Assembly (NCBI RefSeq): GCF_000380985.1
Contig: NZ_KB905694.1
Coordinates: forward strand, 372,001-436,000
Source: Proteiniphilum acetatigenes DSM 18083
GTDB taxonomy: Bacteria; Bacteroidota; Bacteroidia; Bacteroidales; Dysgonomonadaceae
DNA length: 64,000 nucleotides
Direction: 5' to 3'
Shown: one piece after another, positions 1 to 8,880 of the stretch
Numbering within the stretch: the stretch's first letter is position 1
Layout of the letters: each line of letters starts with the position of its first letter
The notes under the pieces: generated by a model
Told to the model about the DNA's origin: nothing
What the model saw: the letters and a program-made list of their open reading frames with translations, nothing else
Database searches by the model: none
Position numbers and translations under genes: made by a program

Positions 1-760
1 ACTCTTGTGCGCCAATCTTCCACTGATAAGCGTTTTGCATTTCAACCTGCTCCGGCTCATCGTTACCACTATTATTTTTATAGTATACAAACCTTATCTT
101 TAGACCCTCTCCTCCGGAACTTCCTTCCGACATGGCACGCAACTGAGACATATTCAGCGCTATGGCATCTCCCCGCCTTTCATCGGAAGTACCTTCCGGC
201 GTACCTGTCAAAGTAAGATGGATATCGATTACTATCTCACCGCGATCGTTCAATTCATCTCTTTTATAGAATTCAACATTGGCTGTTTCGCCTTTCTTTG
301 CCTTATAAGAATACTCGACCACCCAGTAATCATTCATAAAATCCTTGTAATCAGAATAAAGAGGCGCCAGTATTTCATCAAAACCGACCGGATCGTCTAC
401 CCCAGGAAACTCTGTCATACGCAGAGAAGTGGAAGCTATATCTATAGGTTCATCTAACAACTGCACATTATCAGCCTGAACAACTTGATCGCCGACTGTG
501 ATTTGTGTAGTTCCCCTATCCTCGTCCCAGCTATAGACCATAAATTTCACTGTACGGGCATCCATTCCCATCATGGAATTGGAAGTAATGATGCGTGTTG
601 GGGAATAACGGGAAAAAGTCTTTCCATAGACCTGCCCTCTCTCATCGGTATCCAAATATACAAAAGAATTATCAGTGTAGTTACTGGTCGTGTCTCCCAA
701 ACAAGAGGTCATCAGAAGGGTAGCTCCGATAACACTCAAAAATAAAATTACTTTTTTCAT
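1..760 (-). CDS. NigD-like lipoprotein, C-terminal part beyond window edge
   Basis: The reading frame opens at ATG 760-758 and stays open to the window edge, so only the first ~253 codons are visible. It begins MKKVILFLSVIGATLLMTSC, a typical signal peptide with a lipobox cysteine at residue 20, so the mature protein should be a lipoprotein. After it come a segment beginning YTDNSFVYLDTDERGQ and a beta-rich domain. The layout resembles the NigD-like family of Bacteroidota (N-terminal OB-like domain plus C-terminal beta sandwich), whose function is poorly known. Its start lies 24 bases beyond the stop of the upstream beta-barrel/anti-sigma gene on the same strand, so it is probably the third gene of the sigma-factor operon. 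The family call is by eye and moderate; coding status is secure. Confidence 0.75.
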   Translation of the reverse strand, partial: MKKVILFLSVIGATLLMTSCLGDTTSNYTDNSFVYLDTDERGQVYGKTFSRYSPTRIITSNSMMGMDARTVKFMVYSWDEDRGTTQITVGDQVVQADNVQLLDEPIDIASTSLRMTEFPGVDDPVGFDEILAPLYSDYKDFMNDYWVVEYSYKAKKGETANVEFYKRDELNDRGEIVIDIHLTLTGTPEGTSDERRGDAIALNMSQLRAMSEGSSGGEGLKIRFVYYKNNSGNDEPEQVEMQNAYQWKIGAQE

Positions 761-784
761 TTTTACTTCTATTTTATGTTAATA

Positions 785-2137
785 TTAAAATTCATACCTC
801 ACCCCCACATTCAAATCCATCACGATCTTCCTGTCGGAATATATAGTTTTGTGTTGATTTTTTGCATCAAAATAATAAGCTCCCCCCACTTTTCCATATA
901 ACCTCAGCCTGTCATAAATAGGATAGGAAAGCCCTACACCGGCATTAACCGATATCTGGGGGTTACGTTGGGAGATCTTTGTAATTTCCTTTTCTTCTGA
1001 CCCTTCTGATGCATTTTGCTCTGAGGCCTTATTGAAATTCGCAGTTGCCTGCCGTTCCTCAATTCTCCGGAATTCACCATATACATCTTTCTCTACCATT
1101 CCACCTATGGAAGCATACACATTCAATTGTCTAAGAGAGAAGAGATTGTAGTTTACATTCAACGGTATACCCAGATAATGGAGTTTCTGCACTTCATCCA
1201 CCTGGGAATAATTGTCGGTGTTTCTTGTTTTAGAGTGAAGATAAGAGTAAACAAGACCGGTTTCAATGGAAAGGTCGTCAAGCAGGTATTTGGACACAGT
1301 AATGCCGAATGACACCGGTTGATCATGTTCCATTTCGGAAACATTGTTTGTCGCATTACTGGTCTGAACTTGTAAGTTTTTATTGGCTTCCGTCATATAT
1401 TTATTGTCGGGAGCAACGGACATACTCCGCAAAGTCATGGGCGAATTTACCGTTTGCTGATAGCCGGTCAACCCTCCTCTCCCATTGACGGCAAGCAAAA
1501 GAGTTCCTTCACCTCTTTCAGCAGTACCTACCCCGGTGAAAAAAATTTTCTCATCTCCTCTTACCGTAATAGTTTCTTCTTCGAACTCTTCACCTTTTTG
1601 CTCCACACCTTTTTCCAGCGGCTCTACCGATAAGCGAAGTGCGTCGTTATCCATTCTCTCTCTCACGCTTTCCCTTTGTAATTTCTCACGCTCCATCCAT
1701 GCTGCCAACATTCCCGCAGGAGAAGAAGAGCGAACAACCGATTCTTTTCCGGTTCCTGCCTTTCCGGAAGTCCTTGCAGCCAAAAAACGCTCGGCTTCTG
1801 CCGGCCGGACAACCGGTTTAGGCACGGATTCCGATGCTGGGGCTATCTTTTTTGTTTCAATATCCTGAGTACTACCTGAAGGCGAAGGAGAAGTCATCTC
1901 GGAAACCATCGTCTCCGTCTGCTCCATAGGATTCTGGATAAACAGTATGCTACCGACGAGCAATATCAATACAGCGGCTACCGATCCGGCATACCACCTT
2001 CGGCGGAGAGCCGTCCGGGCAGCTGCTGCTGCCATCAGCGACCGTTCCACACTCTGCCATCCATCCGGCGGGACAGGCGCTTCAAAACCGCTGAGTTTTG
2101 ACTGAAATCCTTTTCTAATATCGTTATCTGACATCAT
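785..2137 (-). CDS. Anti-sigma-factor-like membrane protein with C-terminal outer-membrane beta-barrel domain
   Basis: The protein has 450 residues. Residues 1-46 look cytoplasmic (MSDNDIRKGFQSKL, then an Arg-rich stop RTALRRRW). One hydrophobic helix spans about 49-67, followed by a long low-complexity Ser/Thr/Glu linker to about residue 190. The rest is beta-rich with alternating hydrophobic and aromatic residues and ends VGVRYEF, the terminal Phe expected of a porin-like barrel. The start overlaps the stop of the ECF sigma gene by four bases, so the two are translationally coupled, as in sigma/anti-sigma pairs. From position and topology I infer that the N-terminus binds the sigma factor; no zinc-finger anti-sigma motif is visible. 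A single chain with an inner-membrane helix and a barrel domain is topologically odd. A start at either of two consecutive ATGs is possible. Confidence 0.8.
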   Translation of the reverse strand: MMSDNDIRKGFQSKLSGFEAPVPPDGWQSVERSLMAAAAARTALRRRWYAGSVAAVLILLVGSILFIQNPMEQTETMVSEMTSPSPSGSTQDIETKKIAPASESVPKPVVRPAEAERFLAARTSGKAGTGKESVVRSSSPAGMLAAWMEREKLQRESVRERMDNDALRLSVEPLEKGVEQKGEEFEEETITVRGDEKIFFTGVGTAERGEGTLLLAVNGRGGLTGYQQTVNSPMTLRSMSVAPDNKYMTEANKNLQVQTSNATNNVSEMEHDQPVSFGITVSKYLLDDLSIETGLVYSYLHSKTRNTDNYSQVDEVQKLHYLGIPLNVNYNLFSLRQLNVYASIGGMVEKDVYGEFRRIEERQATANFNKASEQNASEGSEEKEITKISQRNPQISVNAGVGLSYPIYDRLRLYGKVGGAYYFDAKNQHKTIYSDRKIVMDLNVGVRYEF

Positions 2138-2700
2138 TGTATTTGTCTTTGATTACTATGCAGGATGGCTGAAATTTTCTTCCGGAGCATATTCTTTGCC
2201 CTGAAAAATTGTGAACGCGACGCTGCTTCATTAATACCAAGCACCTCGGCAATTTCTTTGTGCGACATCTCTTCGAAAATATACATGTTAAACACTGTCC
2301 TGTATCCGGGCGGTAAATTCCTTATCATGTCGAGTACCTCTTCCCTGGGGATATTTTCGATATCGAGTGAATTATCCGCCTGGGTTTCCGACTCATCGGC
2401 ATTGATATAGCTGTACTCTTCCATAAAGCGATACTTCTGCTTCTCCTTCCTGTAATTCTCCAATGCCAGATTCACGAAAATCCGTCTGAGCCAACCTTCA
2501 AAAGAACCCTTGCCCGAAAACGAGCTGATCTGCGTGAAAGCACGGATAAATCCGTCATGCAACAAGTCCCGGGCCGTCTCTGCTTCCCCGCTGTAACGTA
2601 AACATACTGCCATCATCATAGGAGCATACCGCTCATACAATAGTTTCTGGGCATTACGGTCCTGTTTCTTACATGCTATGACAAGTTGCGAATCATCCAT
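2134..2700 (-). CDS. ECF sigma-70 family RNA polymerase sigma factor (RpoE-like)
   Basis: This 188-residue protein is the usual ECF size. Region 2 includes ARDLLHDGFIRAF and a WLRRIFVNLALENYRKEK block near residues 65-105 (the -10 recognition part). Region 4 carries PPGYRTVFNMYIFEEMSHKE followed by the helix-turn-helix LGINEAASRSQFFRAKNMLR near residues 130-175. It should direct RNA polymerase to a small regulon in response to an envelope signal. It is the first gene of a three-gene operon, overlapping by four bases the membrane protein presumed to be its anti-sigma factor. No TAnnTTTG housekeeping promoter is evident upstream, which would fit autoregulation by its own product; that last point is inference. 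Confidence 0.93.
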   Translation of the reverse strand: MDDSQLVIACKKQDRNAQKLLYERYAPMMMAVCLRYSGEAETARDLLHDGFIRAFTQISSFSGKGSFEGWLRRIFVNLALENYRKEKQKYRFMEEYSYINADESETQADNSLDIENIPREEVLDMIRNLPPGYRTVFNMYIFEEMSHKEIAEVLGINEAASRSQFFRAKNMLRKKISAILHSNQRQIQ

Positions 2701-2891
2701 TCTTAACCGCAGTTCATTTTATTAGATGAATAACAAGAAAAAACGCTGCATGAGCCAGTAAGTTTTTATCTCTATTTATACTTTTTTAAGAAACAATCCA
2801 CCTTACTATTATGGCGTAATTTTCATGCACCAAAATTACTATCAACGATAAAAACCGACAAATGAAATTAATTAAGAATATGTAAATTAAA

Positions 2892-2922
2892 TTGGGGTAT
2901 AACTCTTTTTTCTCTATTTTTG
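2892..2922 (+). promoter_or_regulatory. Bacteroidota-type promoter of sppA
   Basis: TTG at 2892-2894 and TATTTTTG at 2915-2922 are separated by 20 bases, matching the Bacteroidota consensus TTTG-N19-21-TAnnTTTG. Transcription would start near 2929, about 22 bases before the sppA ATG. The match is by eye. Confidence 0.6.
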
Positions 2923-2950
2923 TACTTAATAATCAATTAATAATTACTCT

Positions 2951-4729
2951 ATGAAAGATTTTCTGAAAATCATGCTCGCGTCCGCTTTGGGCTTTGTTAT
3001 CGCGAACATTCTCTTTTCGATAATTGCAATGATCTTTATTTTTGGTGCGATGGGATCTTTTCTCGGATCTATGTCAACCGGTGAAAAATTTATTCTTCAG
3101 GACAATACGGTATTGAATCTTCGCCTGAACGGTCCCATCACCGAACGCACTCCCGAAGAGGATCCGTTCACTTCCATGATGGGCTCCAATCGTCCTTTAC
3201 CTATGGGCTTGAACGATATTGTGAGCGCCATCAGAAAAGCAAAAAATAATGATAAAATAAAAGGAATCTATATTGATTCCCGTTCGCTGTCAGCATCTAT
3301 GGCCACCCTGGCCGAGATCCGCCATGAACTGGAAAATTTCAAGGAAAGCGGAAAATTCATCGTTGCCTATGCCGACGCCTACACCCAAGGGGGTTATTAC
3401 CTTGCTTCCATAGCAGATAAAGTAGCCATCAATCCGCAAGGGATGCTCGACCTCCACGGTCTGGCCTCGGTACCGGTCTTTTATAAGGATGCCCTCGATA
3501 AGCTGGGAATCGAAATGCAGATATTCAAGGTGGGAACCTACAAATCGGCGGTGGAACCATTTACCCAGAACGAAATGAGTGAGGCCAACAGGGAACAGGT
3601 AAGCTCTTTCCTGAACGATGCATGGAGTTTCCTCAGAAGTGATCTGGCAGAATCTCGTTCACTTACAATTGCCGATATTGACTCGCTGGCCAACAACCTG
3701 CCTGCCGTACAATCGACCGACTTCCTGCTCTCAGCCAACCTGGTGGATACCCTTCTCTATGAAACGGAGATGAAGGATTACCTGAGGAGCCTGCTCGATA
3801 TCGACGAAGAGGCAAAAATCCCCTCGGCGACCGTGGCCAATATGAAATCAGTAACCACGAAAACTGTAAAGAAAACCGACAATACGATCGCCATCTTATA
3901 CGCGCACGGGAATATAATTTCAGGTACCGGATCATCCAACATACAGGATAAATATATGGTGGATCAGATCGAGAAACTGAGAAAAGATGAAGAGATAAAA
4001 GCGGTGGTATTCCGCATCAACTCGGGGGGCGGTAGTGCCTATGCCTCCGAACAGATATGGAAAGCCATCACCGACCTGAAAGCGGAAAAACCGGTTGTGG
4101 TCTCTATGGGCGATATGGCGGCATCCGGCGGTTATTATATCGCCTGCAATGCCGATAGGATAGTGGCCCAGCCTACTACCCTGACCGGATCGATCGGCAT
4201 TTTCGGGGCTATCCCTAATTTTGAGGGGACTGCCAGAAAACTCGGGATATCTACTGATGAGGTGAAAACCAATGAGTTTTCCGATTTCGGTAATCTCACA
4301 CGTCCCTTCAACGAAAGAGAGAAGCAGATGCTCCAGGCCATGATCGAGAGAGGCTATGACCTTTTCCTGACACGCTGCGCAGAAGGACGCGACATGCCAA
4401 AAGACTCGATGGCACTTTATGCCGAAGGCCGTGTGTGGACAGGGAACCAGGCTCAAGAGATCGGACTGGTGGATGAACTGGGTGGAATTGAGAGAGCCAT
4501 CGAAATTGCAGCCGAAATGGCCAATCTGGGTAAGAGCTACGTGGTGTTCGAGTACCCCAGGCTCCGTTCGCGTTTCGACGAACTGTTCAATCCCCGGAAG
4601 GATGAGTTGGTTGCCCGGACAATGAAAGAGTACCTGGGTGAAAGTTACGAAATGTTTATGCTGTTGAAAGATATCAAAGAACAGGATTATATCCAGGCAA
4701 GAATTCCGTATGAATTGAATATTCAATAG
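2951..4729 (+). CDS. sppA: Signal peptide peptidase SppA, 67K type
   Basis: This is a membrane-anchored serine protease that digests cleaved signal peptides. The 592-residue length fits the tandem-domain 67K class. A single N-terminal membrane helix covers residues 8-37. The catalytic lysine is expected at K198 in VGTYKSAVEPF of the first half, and the nucleophile is S392 in DMAASGGYYIA of the second half. INSGGGSAYASEQ near 356-367 is another family signature. The gene stands alone behind its own promoter. A degenerate copy of repeat family 1 follows the stop, separating it from lpxK. Nothing looks truncated. Confidence 0.97.
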   Translation: MKDFLKIMLASALGFVIANILFSIIAMIFIFGAMGSFLGSMSTGEKFILQDNTVLNLRLNGPITERTPEEDPFTSMMGSNRPLPMGLNDIVSAIRKAKNNDKIKGIYIDSRSLSASMATLAEIRHELENFKESGKFIVAYADAYTQGGYYLASIADKVAINPQGMLDLHGLASVPVFYKDALDKLGIEMQIFKVGTYKSAVEPFTQNEMSEANREQVSSFLNDAWSFLRSDLAESRSLTIADIDSLANNLPAVQSTDFLLSANLVDTLLYETEMKDYLRSLLDIDEEAKIPSATVANMKSVTTKTVKKTDNTIAILYAHGNIISGTGSSNIQDKYMVDQIEKLRKDEEIKAVVFRINSGGGSAYASEQIWKAITDLKAEKPVVVSMGDMAASGGYYIACNADRIVAQPTTLTGSIGIFGAIPNFEGTARKLGISTDEVKTNEFSDFGNLTRPFNEREKQMLQAMIERGYDLFLTRCAEGRDMPKDSMALYAEGRVWTGNQAQEIGLVDELGGIERAIEIAAEMANLGKSYVVFEYPRLRSRFDELFNPRKDELVARTMKEYLGESYEMFMLLKDIKEQDYIQARIPYELNIQ

Positions 4730-4730
4730 A

Positions 4731-4805
4731 ATTAGGTATTCTGAGTCGCCTTCGCTCCTCGATTTCCAATTCTTGCTATGGTATAGCCCGAATAAGTTCT
4801 TAGAA
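4731..4805 (+). repeat. Dispersed repeat family 1, copy A (degenerate)
   Basis: Two bases after the sppA stop the sequence reads ATTAGGTATTCTGAGTCGCC and continues TTCGCTCCTCGATTTCCAAT. The same string with few changes is present at 10737 and 26858. After about 45 bases the likeness to the other copies fades (TATGGTATAGCCCG here against CATGGTAAAAACAAG at copy B), so this copy is partial or old. It fills most of the sppA-lpxK intergenic gap. Confidence 0.7.
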
Positions 4806-4862
4806 AAATTTATGATTAATCGCAAGTTCCATACACCATAATGTGAAGAATGAATTAATCGT

Positions 4863-5981
4863 ATGAAAATGGACAAACCTTCCGTCGAAATCCGTCGATC
4901 ATTGTCGCCGTTAGCGTGGCTGTACGGTCTTGGTGTGAATTTCCGGAATACACTGTTCGACAAAAAGATACTCAAACAAACATCATTCGATATTCCGGTT
5001 ATCTGTGTGGGCAACCTCACCGTAGGCGGCACAGGCAAAACCCCGCACATTGAATACCTCATCAGGTTATTATCGCCAATATACAAGGTGGCGGTGCTCA
5101 GCAGGGGGTATAAACGTAAAAGCAACGGCTTTATGATCGTCGACACCGATTCGAAAGCGCACAATGTGGGAGATGAACCCCTGCAGATCAAGCAGAAATT
5201 TCCTGAAGCGCTGGTGGTAGTCGATAAAGACCGGGTAAGCGGCATCAGGAAAATCCTCTCTATCGAAAAAGAGGAACGTCCCGATGTGATCCTTCTCGAC
5301 GACGGATTTCAGCACCGATATGTGCAACCCTCGCTCTCTATCCTGCTGGTGGACAGCAACCGTCCCGTCTTCGAAGACCGGCTGCTGCCCATGGGATCAT
5401 TACGTGAACCGCTGAAAGGAAAAGAGAGGGCATCTATCGTGATAGTTACCAAATGCGATCCCGATATGCAGCCTATCGATTTCCGGATCTATACGAACGG
5501 ACTGAATCTCTATGCTTTTCAACAACTCTACTTCACCGGCCTTGATTATGGGATGATAATACCACTTTTCCCCGAGTTGCAGGGTGATCCTCTCCAGACA
5601 CAGGATATTCGCAAGAAGCACGTTTTTCTGGTGGCGGGCATTGCTTCTCCCCAACCCCTGGTGGATAAGGTGGAACATATCACCTATAACCTCTATACTA
5701 AATTTTTCCCCGATCATCACTCTTTTAAAGAGAAAGATATACAATCGATCCGAAAATTTATCAATACGGTGGATGACAACAACAAGATCATTCTCACCAC
5801 CGAGAAAGATGCTGTCCGACTCAGGGCGCTGCCTTATCTCGATGAAGAGATGAAAAAAATGCTCTATTACATCCCGGTACACGTAACATTCATCGATGAG
5901 AAAGAACAAGAACAATTCAACAATAATATTTTAGAACATGTTAGAAACTATCAAACAAACAGCAGATTATCTGAAGAGTAG
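4863..5981 (+). CDS. lpxK: Tetraacyldisaccharide 4'-kinase (lipid A biosynthesis)
   Basis: LpxK phosphorylates the 4' position of the tetraacyldisaccharide-1-phosphate precursor of lipid A, using ATP at the inner face of the cytoplasmic membrane. The protein has 372 residues. Its P-loop is GNLTVGGTGKTPH (GGTGKT at 55-60), followed by the family segment LSRGYKRKSNGF and DVILLDDGFQHR near residue 140. The last 44 bases overlap the purine nucleoside phosphorylase gene in another frame, so the two are one transcription unit with thiL. The first ATG is used; a second lies two codons on and could equally serve. The protein appears complete. Confidence 0.96.
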   Translation: MKMDKPSVEIRRSLSPLAWLYGLGVNFRNTLFDKKILKQTSFDIPVICVGNLTVGGTGKTPHIEYLIRLLSPIYKVAVLSRGYKRKSNGFMIVDTDSKAHNVGDEPLQIKQKFPEALVVVDKDRVSGIRKILSIEKEERPDVILLDDGFQHRYVQPSLSILLVDSNRPVFEDRLLPMGSLREPLKGKERASIVIVTKCDPDMQPIDFRIYTNGLNLYAFQQLYFTGLDYGMIIPLFPELQGDPLQTQDIRKKHVFLVAGIASPQPLVDKVEHITYNLYTKFFPDHHSFKEKDIQSIRKFINTVDDNNKIILTTEKDAVRLRALPYLDEEMKKMLYYIPVHVTFIDEKEQEQFNNNILEHVRNYQTNSRLSEE

Positions 5982-6750
5982 AATCGAAGAGATTCCCAAT
6001 ACGGCCATTATCCTGGGCACCGGTCTGGGCGAACTGGTACACGAGATCGAGGATAAAAACGAGATCCCCTATACCGAAATACCCAATTTTCCTGTCTCTA
6101 CAGTGGAAGGCCACAGCGGAAAACTGATCGTCGGCACGCTCGGCGGCAAGAAAGTGCTGGCCATGCAGGGACGTTTCCACTACTACGAAGGATACGACAT
6201 GAAGCAGGTTACCTTCCCCATCCGTGTATTCCAGGCGTTGGGCATCGAATATCTTTTTGTCTCCAACGCGGCGGGAGGGATGAACTCCAGTTTCGATGTA
6301 GGCGATATCATGCTGATTGAAGATCATATCAACCTGTTCCCCGAGCATCCGCTCCACGGAAAGAACTTCAATGAACTGGGTACCCGCTTTCCCGATATGA
6401 GCGAGGCATACAACAAATCGCTACGGCTAATGGCCATGGAGATCGCCAAAGAGAAGAACATTAAGTTGCAGCACGGTGTGTATATCGGCCTTCAAGGTCC
6501 CACCTTTGAAACGCCGGCTGAATACAATTTCCTGCGTATCATCGGGGGAGATGCTGTGGGTATGTCCACCGTACCGGAGGTGATCGTGGCCAACCATGCC
6601 GGAATGAAAGTGCTGGCATTCTCCATCATCACCGACCTGGGTGTGATCGGCAAGATCGTGGAAGTGTCGCACGAAGATGTACAGGAAGCCGCCAAAATTG
6701 CTCAGCCGAAGATGGCGGAAATCATGCGTACCATTATTCAGAGGATATGA
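5938..6750 (+). CDS. punA: Purine nucleoside phosphorylase (PNP-I, inosine/guanosine type)
   Basis: The enzyme cleaves (deoxy)inosine and (deoxy)guanosine with phosphate to give the free base and (deoxy)ribose-1-phosphate in the cytoplasm, for purine salvage. The 270-residue length is typical of the trimeric class. Visible signatures are ILGTGLGEL near residue 25, VEGHSGKL near 59-66, the MQGRFHYYEGY block, VSNAAGGMN near 110 and GDAVGMSTVPEVIVA, where the Glu/Asn side of the base site lies. It starts inside lpxK (44-base overlap) and ends overlapping thiL by four bases, so expression is coupled to both although the pathways are unrelated. Confidence 0.95.
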   Translation: MLETIKQTADYLKSRIEEIPNTAIILGTGLGELVHEIEDKNEIPYTEIPNFPVSTVEGHSGKLIVGTLGGKKVLAMQGRFHYYEGYDMKQVTFPIRVFQALGIEYLFVSNAAGGMNSSFDVGDIMLIEDHINLFPEHPLHGKNFNELGTRFPDMSEAYNKSLRLMAMEIAKEKNIKLQHGVYIGLQGPTFETPAEYNFLRIIGGDAVGMSTVPEVIVANHAGMKVLAFSIITDLGVIGKIVEVSHEDVQEAAKIAQPKMAEIMRTIIQRI

Positions 6751-7778
6751 AACGAACAGAAATAGCTACGTTGGGGGAATTCGGACTGATTGACCACCTC
6801 ACAAAAGATATCAAACTCACACAGGAGAGTTCCATTAAAGGTGTGGGTGACGATGCTGCTGTGGTGGATAACAGCGGGCAACGGACACTGGTGACGACCG
6901 ACCTCCTGTTGGAGGGGATACATTTCGATCTCGTCTATACCCCCTTAAAACATCTCGGGTATAAAGCGGCGGCAGTCAACTTTTCCGACATTTACGCCAT
7001 GAACGGGAAGCCACAGCAGATCACCGTCTCCTTAGGCATATCGAAGCGTTTTTCGGTAGAAGACCTGGAAGAATTTTATAGCGGATTGAAGCTGGCCTGT
7101 GAGATTTACGGCGTAGATATTGTAGGCGGAGATACCACCTCATCCCTTACCGGATTCACTATCAGTATTACCTGCATCGGCACGGCACGGGATGAAAAAA
7201 TAGTTTACAGGAACGGAGCCAAAGATACCGACCTGATCTATGTGTCGGGTGATCTGGGGGCCTCTTATATGGGTTTGCAACTATTGGAAAGGGAAAAGAG
7301 CGTATTCGATGGCGACAAGGACTTCCAACCCGATTTTGCCGGGAAGGAGTACCTGTTGGAGCGTCAACTTAAACCCGAAGCCAGAAAAGATATCGTGAAC
7401 CTGCTGGCGGAAAACGGGATTGTGCCTACTTCGATGATAGATGTGTCCGACGGATTGTCGTCCGACCTGCTTCATATCTGCAATCAGAGTAACGCCGGTT
7501 GCCGGCTTTTCGAAGAAAGGATACCTATCGACTATCAGACCGCGGTAATGGCTGAGACCTTTAATATGAACGTAACCACCGTAGCCCTGAATGGAGGGGA
7601 AGATTATGAACTGCTCTTTACCGTCCCCCTGCATCTGCACGAAAAGATGAACGAACTGCAGGGAGTCCGCCTGATAGGCCATATTACACCTGTTGAACAG
7701 GGTTGTTACCTGGTCACCCGCGACGGTCAGGAAATGCAACTCCGTGCACAGGGATGGAATCCGCTCGCGGATGAATAA
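6747..7778 (+). CDS. thiL: Thiamine-monophosphate kinase
   Basis: ThiL phosphorylates thiamine monophosphate with ATP to make thiamine diphosphate, the last step of the pathway. The 343-residue protein has the expected order of motifs: GVGDDAAVV near residues 32-40, TTDLLLEGIHFDL, VNFSDIYAMNGKPQ, VGGDTTSS near 126-133 and, in the second half, IDVSDGLSSDLLHIC. The start codon overlaps the stop of the phosphorylase gene (ATGA). It is the last gene of the lpxK run; tRNA-Phe follows about 80 bases later from its own promoter. Confidence 0.97.
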   Translation: MKRTEIATLGEFGLIDHLTKDIKLTQESSIKGVGDDAAVVDNSGQRTLVTTDLLLEGIHFDLVYTPLKHLGYKAAAVNFSDIYAMNGKPQQITVSLGISKRFSVEDLEEFYSGLKLACEIYGVDIVGGDTTSSLTGFTISITCIGTARDEKIVYRNGAKDTDLIYVSGDLGASYMGLQLLEREKSVFDGDKDFQPDFAGKEYLLERQLKPEARKDIVNLLAENGIVPTSMIDVSDGLSSDLLHICNQSNAGCRLFEERIPIDYQTAVMAETFNMNVTTVALNGGEDYELLFTVPLHLHEKMNELQGVRLIGHITPVEQGCYLVTRDGQEMQLRAQGWNPLADE

Positions 7779-7805
7779 ATTTTTCGGCATTTTTTATTTA
7801 CAAAT

Positions 7806-7836
7806 TTTGTAAATCTCAAAAATGCTCTTATCTTTG
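7806..7836 (+). promoter_or_regulatory. Promoter of the tRNA-Phe gene
   Basis: TTTG at 7806-7809 and TATCTTTG at 7829-7836 are exactly 19 bases apart, a full match to the Bacteroidota consensus. The predicted start lies about 16 bases before the mature tRNA 5' end. Confidence 0.8.
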
Positions 7837-7858
7837 CACTCGCAATTTAAGCAGTGTT

Positions 7859-7931
7859 GGTGCCATAGCTCAGTTGGTAGAGCAAAGGACTGAAAATCCT
7901 TGTGTCCCCGGTTCGATTCCTGGTGGCACCA
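7859..7931 (+). tRNA. tRNA-Phe (GAA)
   Basis: The 73-base cloverleaf can be drawn directly. Acceptor GGTGCCA pairs with TGGCACC, the D-arm is GCTC-AGTTGGTA-GAGC, the anticodon stem is AAGGA/TCCTT around CTGAAAA (anticodon GAA), the variable loop has five bases, and the T-arm is CCCGG-TTCGATT-CCTGG with one internal mismatch. The discriminator base is A. No CCA is encoded; the bases after it are CG. A strong promoter and a hairpin terminator frame the gene. Confidence 0.97.
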
Positions 7932-7938
7932 CGAATAA

Positions 7939-7976
7939 AACACTTGAATATCAGATATTCGGGTGTTTTTCTTTTT
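7939..7976 (+). terminator. Rho-independent terminator after tRNA-Phe
   Basis: The arms AACACTTGAATAT and ATATTCGGGTGTT pair over 13 positions (two of them G-T) around the loop CAG, followed by TTTCTTTTTAT. It begins eight bases after the tRNA. Confidence 0.88.
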
Positions 7977-8209
7977 ATATAGCCTGTATAAATTGCCGCC
8001 TGAATTTTTTTGTTTTTTGTTGGTTTTCAATGTTTCGGTAAACCGGGATGTAAACCGGAAAACCGTATAAACGTAATAGTTAACACACTATGTTACAAGT
8101 CAAAAACATTATCCAATGGGGAAATCACCTGCTGATTTGTGTCACTGATTGTCTTAGTACAGAATAAGAAATATGAGTTAAGAATCTCGAAAAACCCTTC
8201 TTAAATTTA
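7977..8209. other. Intergenic stretch without a recognisable gene
   Basis: About 230 AT-rich bases lie between the tRNA terminator and the AbiE-type gene. I see no open frame with a credible start, no integrase remnant, and no repeat of the tRNA 3' end that would mark an attachment site. Confidence 0.6.
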
Positions 8210-8252
8210 TTTTATTTCCAAAATGCATTATATTTGCAGCATAATAGAAACA
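8210..8252 (+). repeat. 43-bp direct repeat, copy 1, with the promoter of the AbiEi-like gene
   Basis: This segment begins TTTTATTTCC and ends ATAATAGAAACA; it matches 9057-9099 at 36 of 43 positions. It contains TATATTTG at 8229-8236, a full TAnnTTTG box 27 bases before the ATG at 8263, so it is probably the promoter. No good TTTG lies 19-20 bases upstream. Confidence 0.65.
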
Positions 8253-8262
8253 AAATAAAGAA

Positions 8263-8880
8263 ATGACCTTTCTGGAATTTAAGACTAAAATGTTCGATTT
8301 GGCATGCTTCAATATCTATCAGGTATATGCATGGCAACCCGATTTTGACCGTAATAATCTTACCCGTTGGACTAAGAAAGGGTATCTTATCCGGTTACGA
8401 CAAGGGTATTTTGCTTTTTCTGAATATAAGAGCAAGCCGGCTTATTCCCTTTATTTTTCCAATCGGATTTACCGTCCGTCCTATATCAGTCTGCATACGG
8501 CATTGTCATTCTATGGGATGATACCAGAAGCGGTAGCACAGATTACCAGTGTGACGTCGCTAAAAACGGCCTCATTTAGTAACGACTTTGGCGAATACTC
8601 ATATAAGAATGTCAAAGAGAATCTGATGTTCGGGTACGAATTGAAGCCAATGGCAGACAACCGCACCATACAGTTTGCCACACCCGAAAAGGCATTACTT
8701 GATTTACTGTATCTTTATCCGTTCTACGACAACGAACAGGAATTGGAAGAACTGCGTTTGGATGAAGATTTCCTGCACGATGATTTGAACAAGGACTTCC
8801 TAATGGAGTACTGCGCCAAGTTTCAAAGCAAGGCGCTTGATCATCGGATAAAATTGCTTTTAAAGACATATGATTTATGA
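8263..8880 (+). CDS. AbiEi-type antitoxin / winged-helix regulator (type IV toxin-antitoxin family)
   Basis: The protein has 205 residues. The N-terminal part has the pattern of the AbiEi antitoxin helix-turn-helix: LTRWTKKGYLIRLRQGYFAF near residues 33-52, then ISLHTALSFYGMIPE near 75-89. The remainder is the variable partner-contact domain, with a TPEKALLDLLYLYP segment near 145. AbiEi proteins repress their own promoter and neutralise the AbiEii nucleotidyltransferase toxin. Here the next gene starts within the stop codon (ATGA) but is only a remnant, so the antitoxin is an orphan. It may persist as a regulator; that is inference. Confidence 0.8.
   Translation: MTFLEFKTKMFDLACFNIYQVYAWQPDFDRNNLTRWTKKGYLIRLRQGYFAFSEYKSKPAYSLYFSNRIYRPSYISLHTALSFYGMIPEAVAQITSVTSLKTASFSNDFGEYSYKNVKENLMFGYELKPMADNRTIQFATPEKALLDLLYLYPFYDNEQELEELRLDEDFLHDDLNKDFLMEYCAKFQSKALDHRIKLLLKTYDL

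Noticed and set aside
3932-5245. 437-codon open frame on the minus strand
   Set aside because: It lies opposite sppA and lpxK, both recognised genes, and its translation has no family features; it is a shadow of their codon pattern.
7794-8030. Minus-strand frame of 78 codons over the tRNA
   Set aside because: It is the complement of tRNA-Phe and its terminator; such frames are a frequent annotation error.
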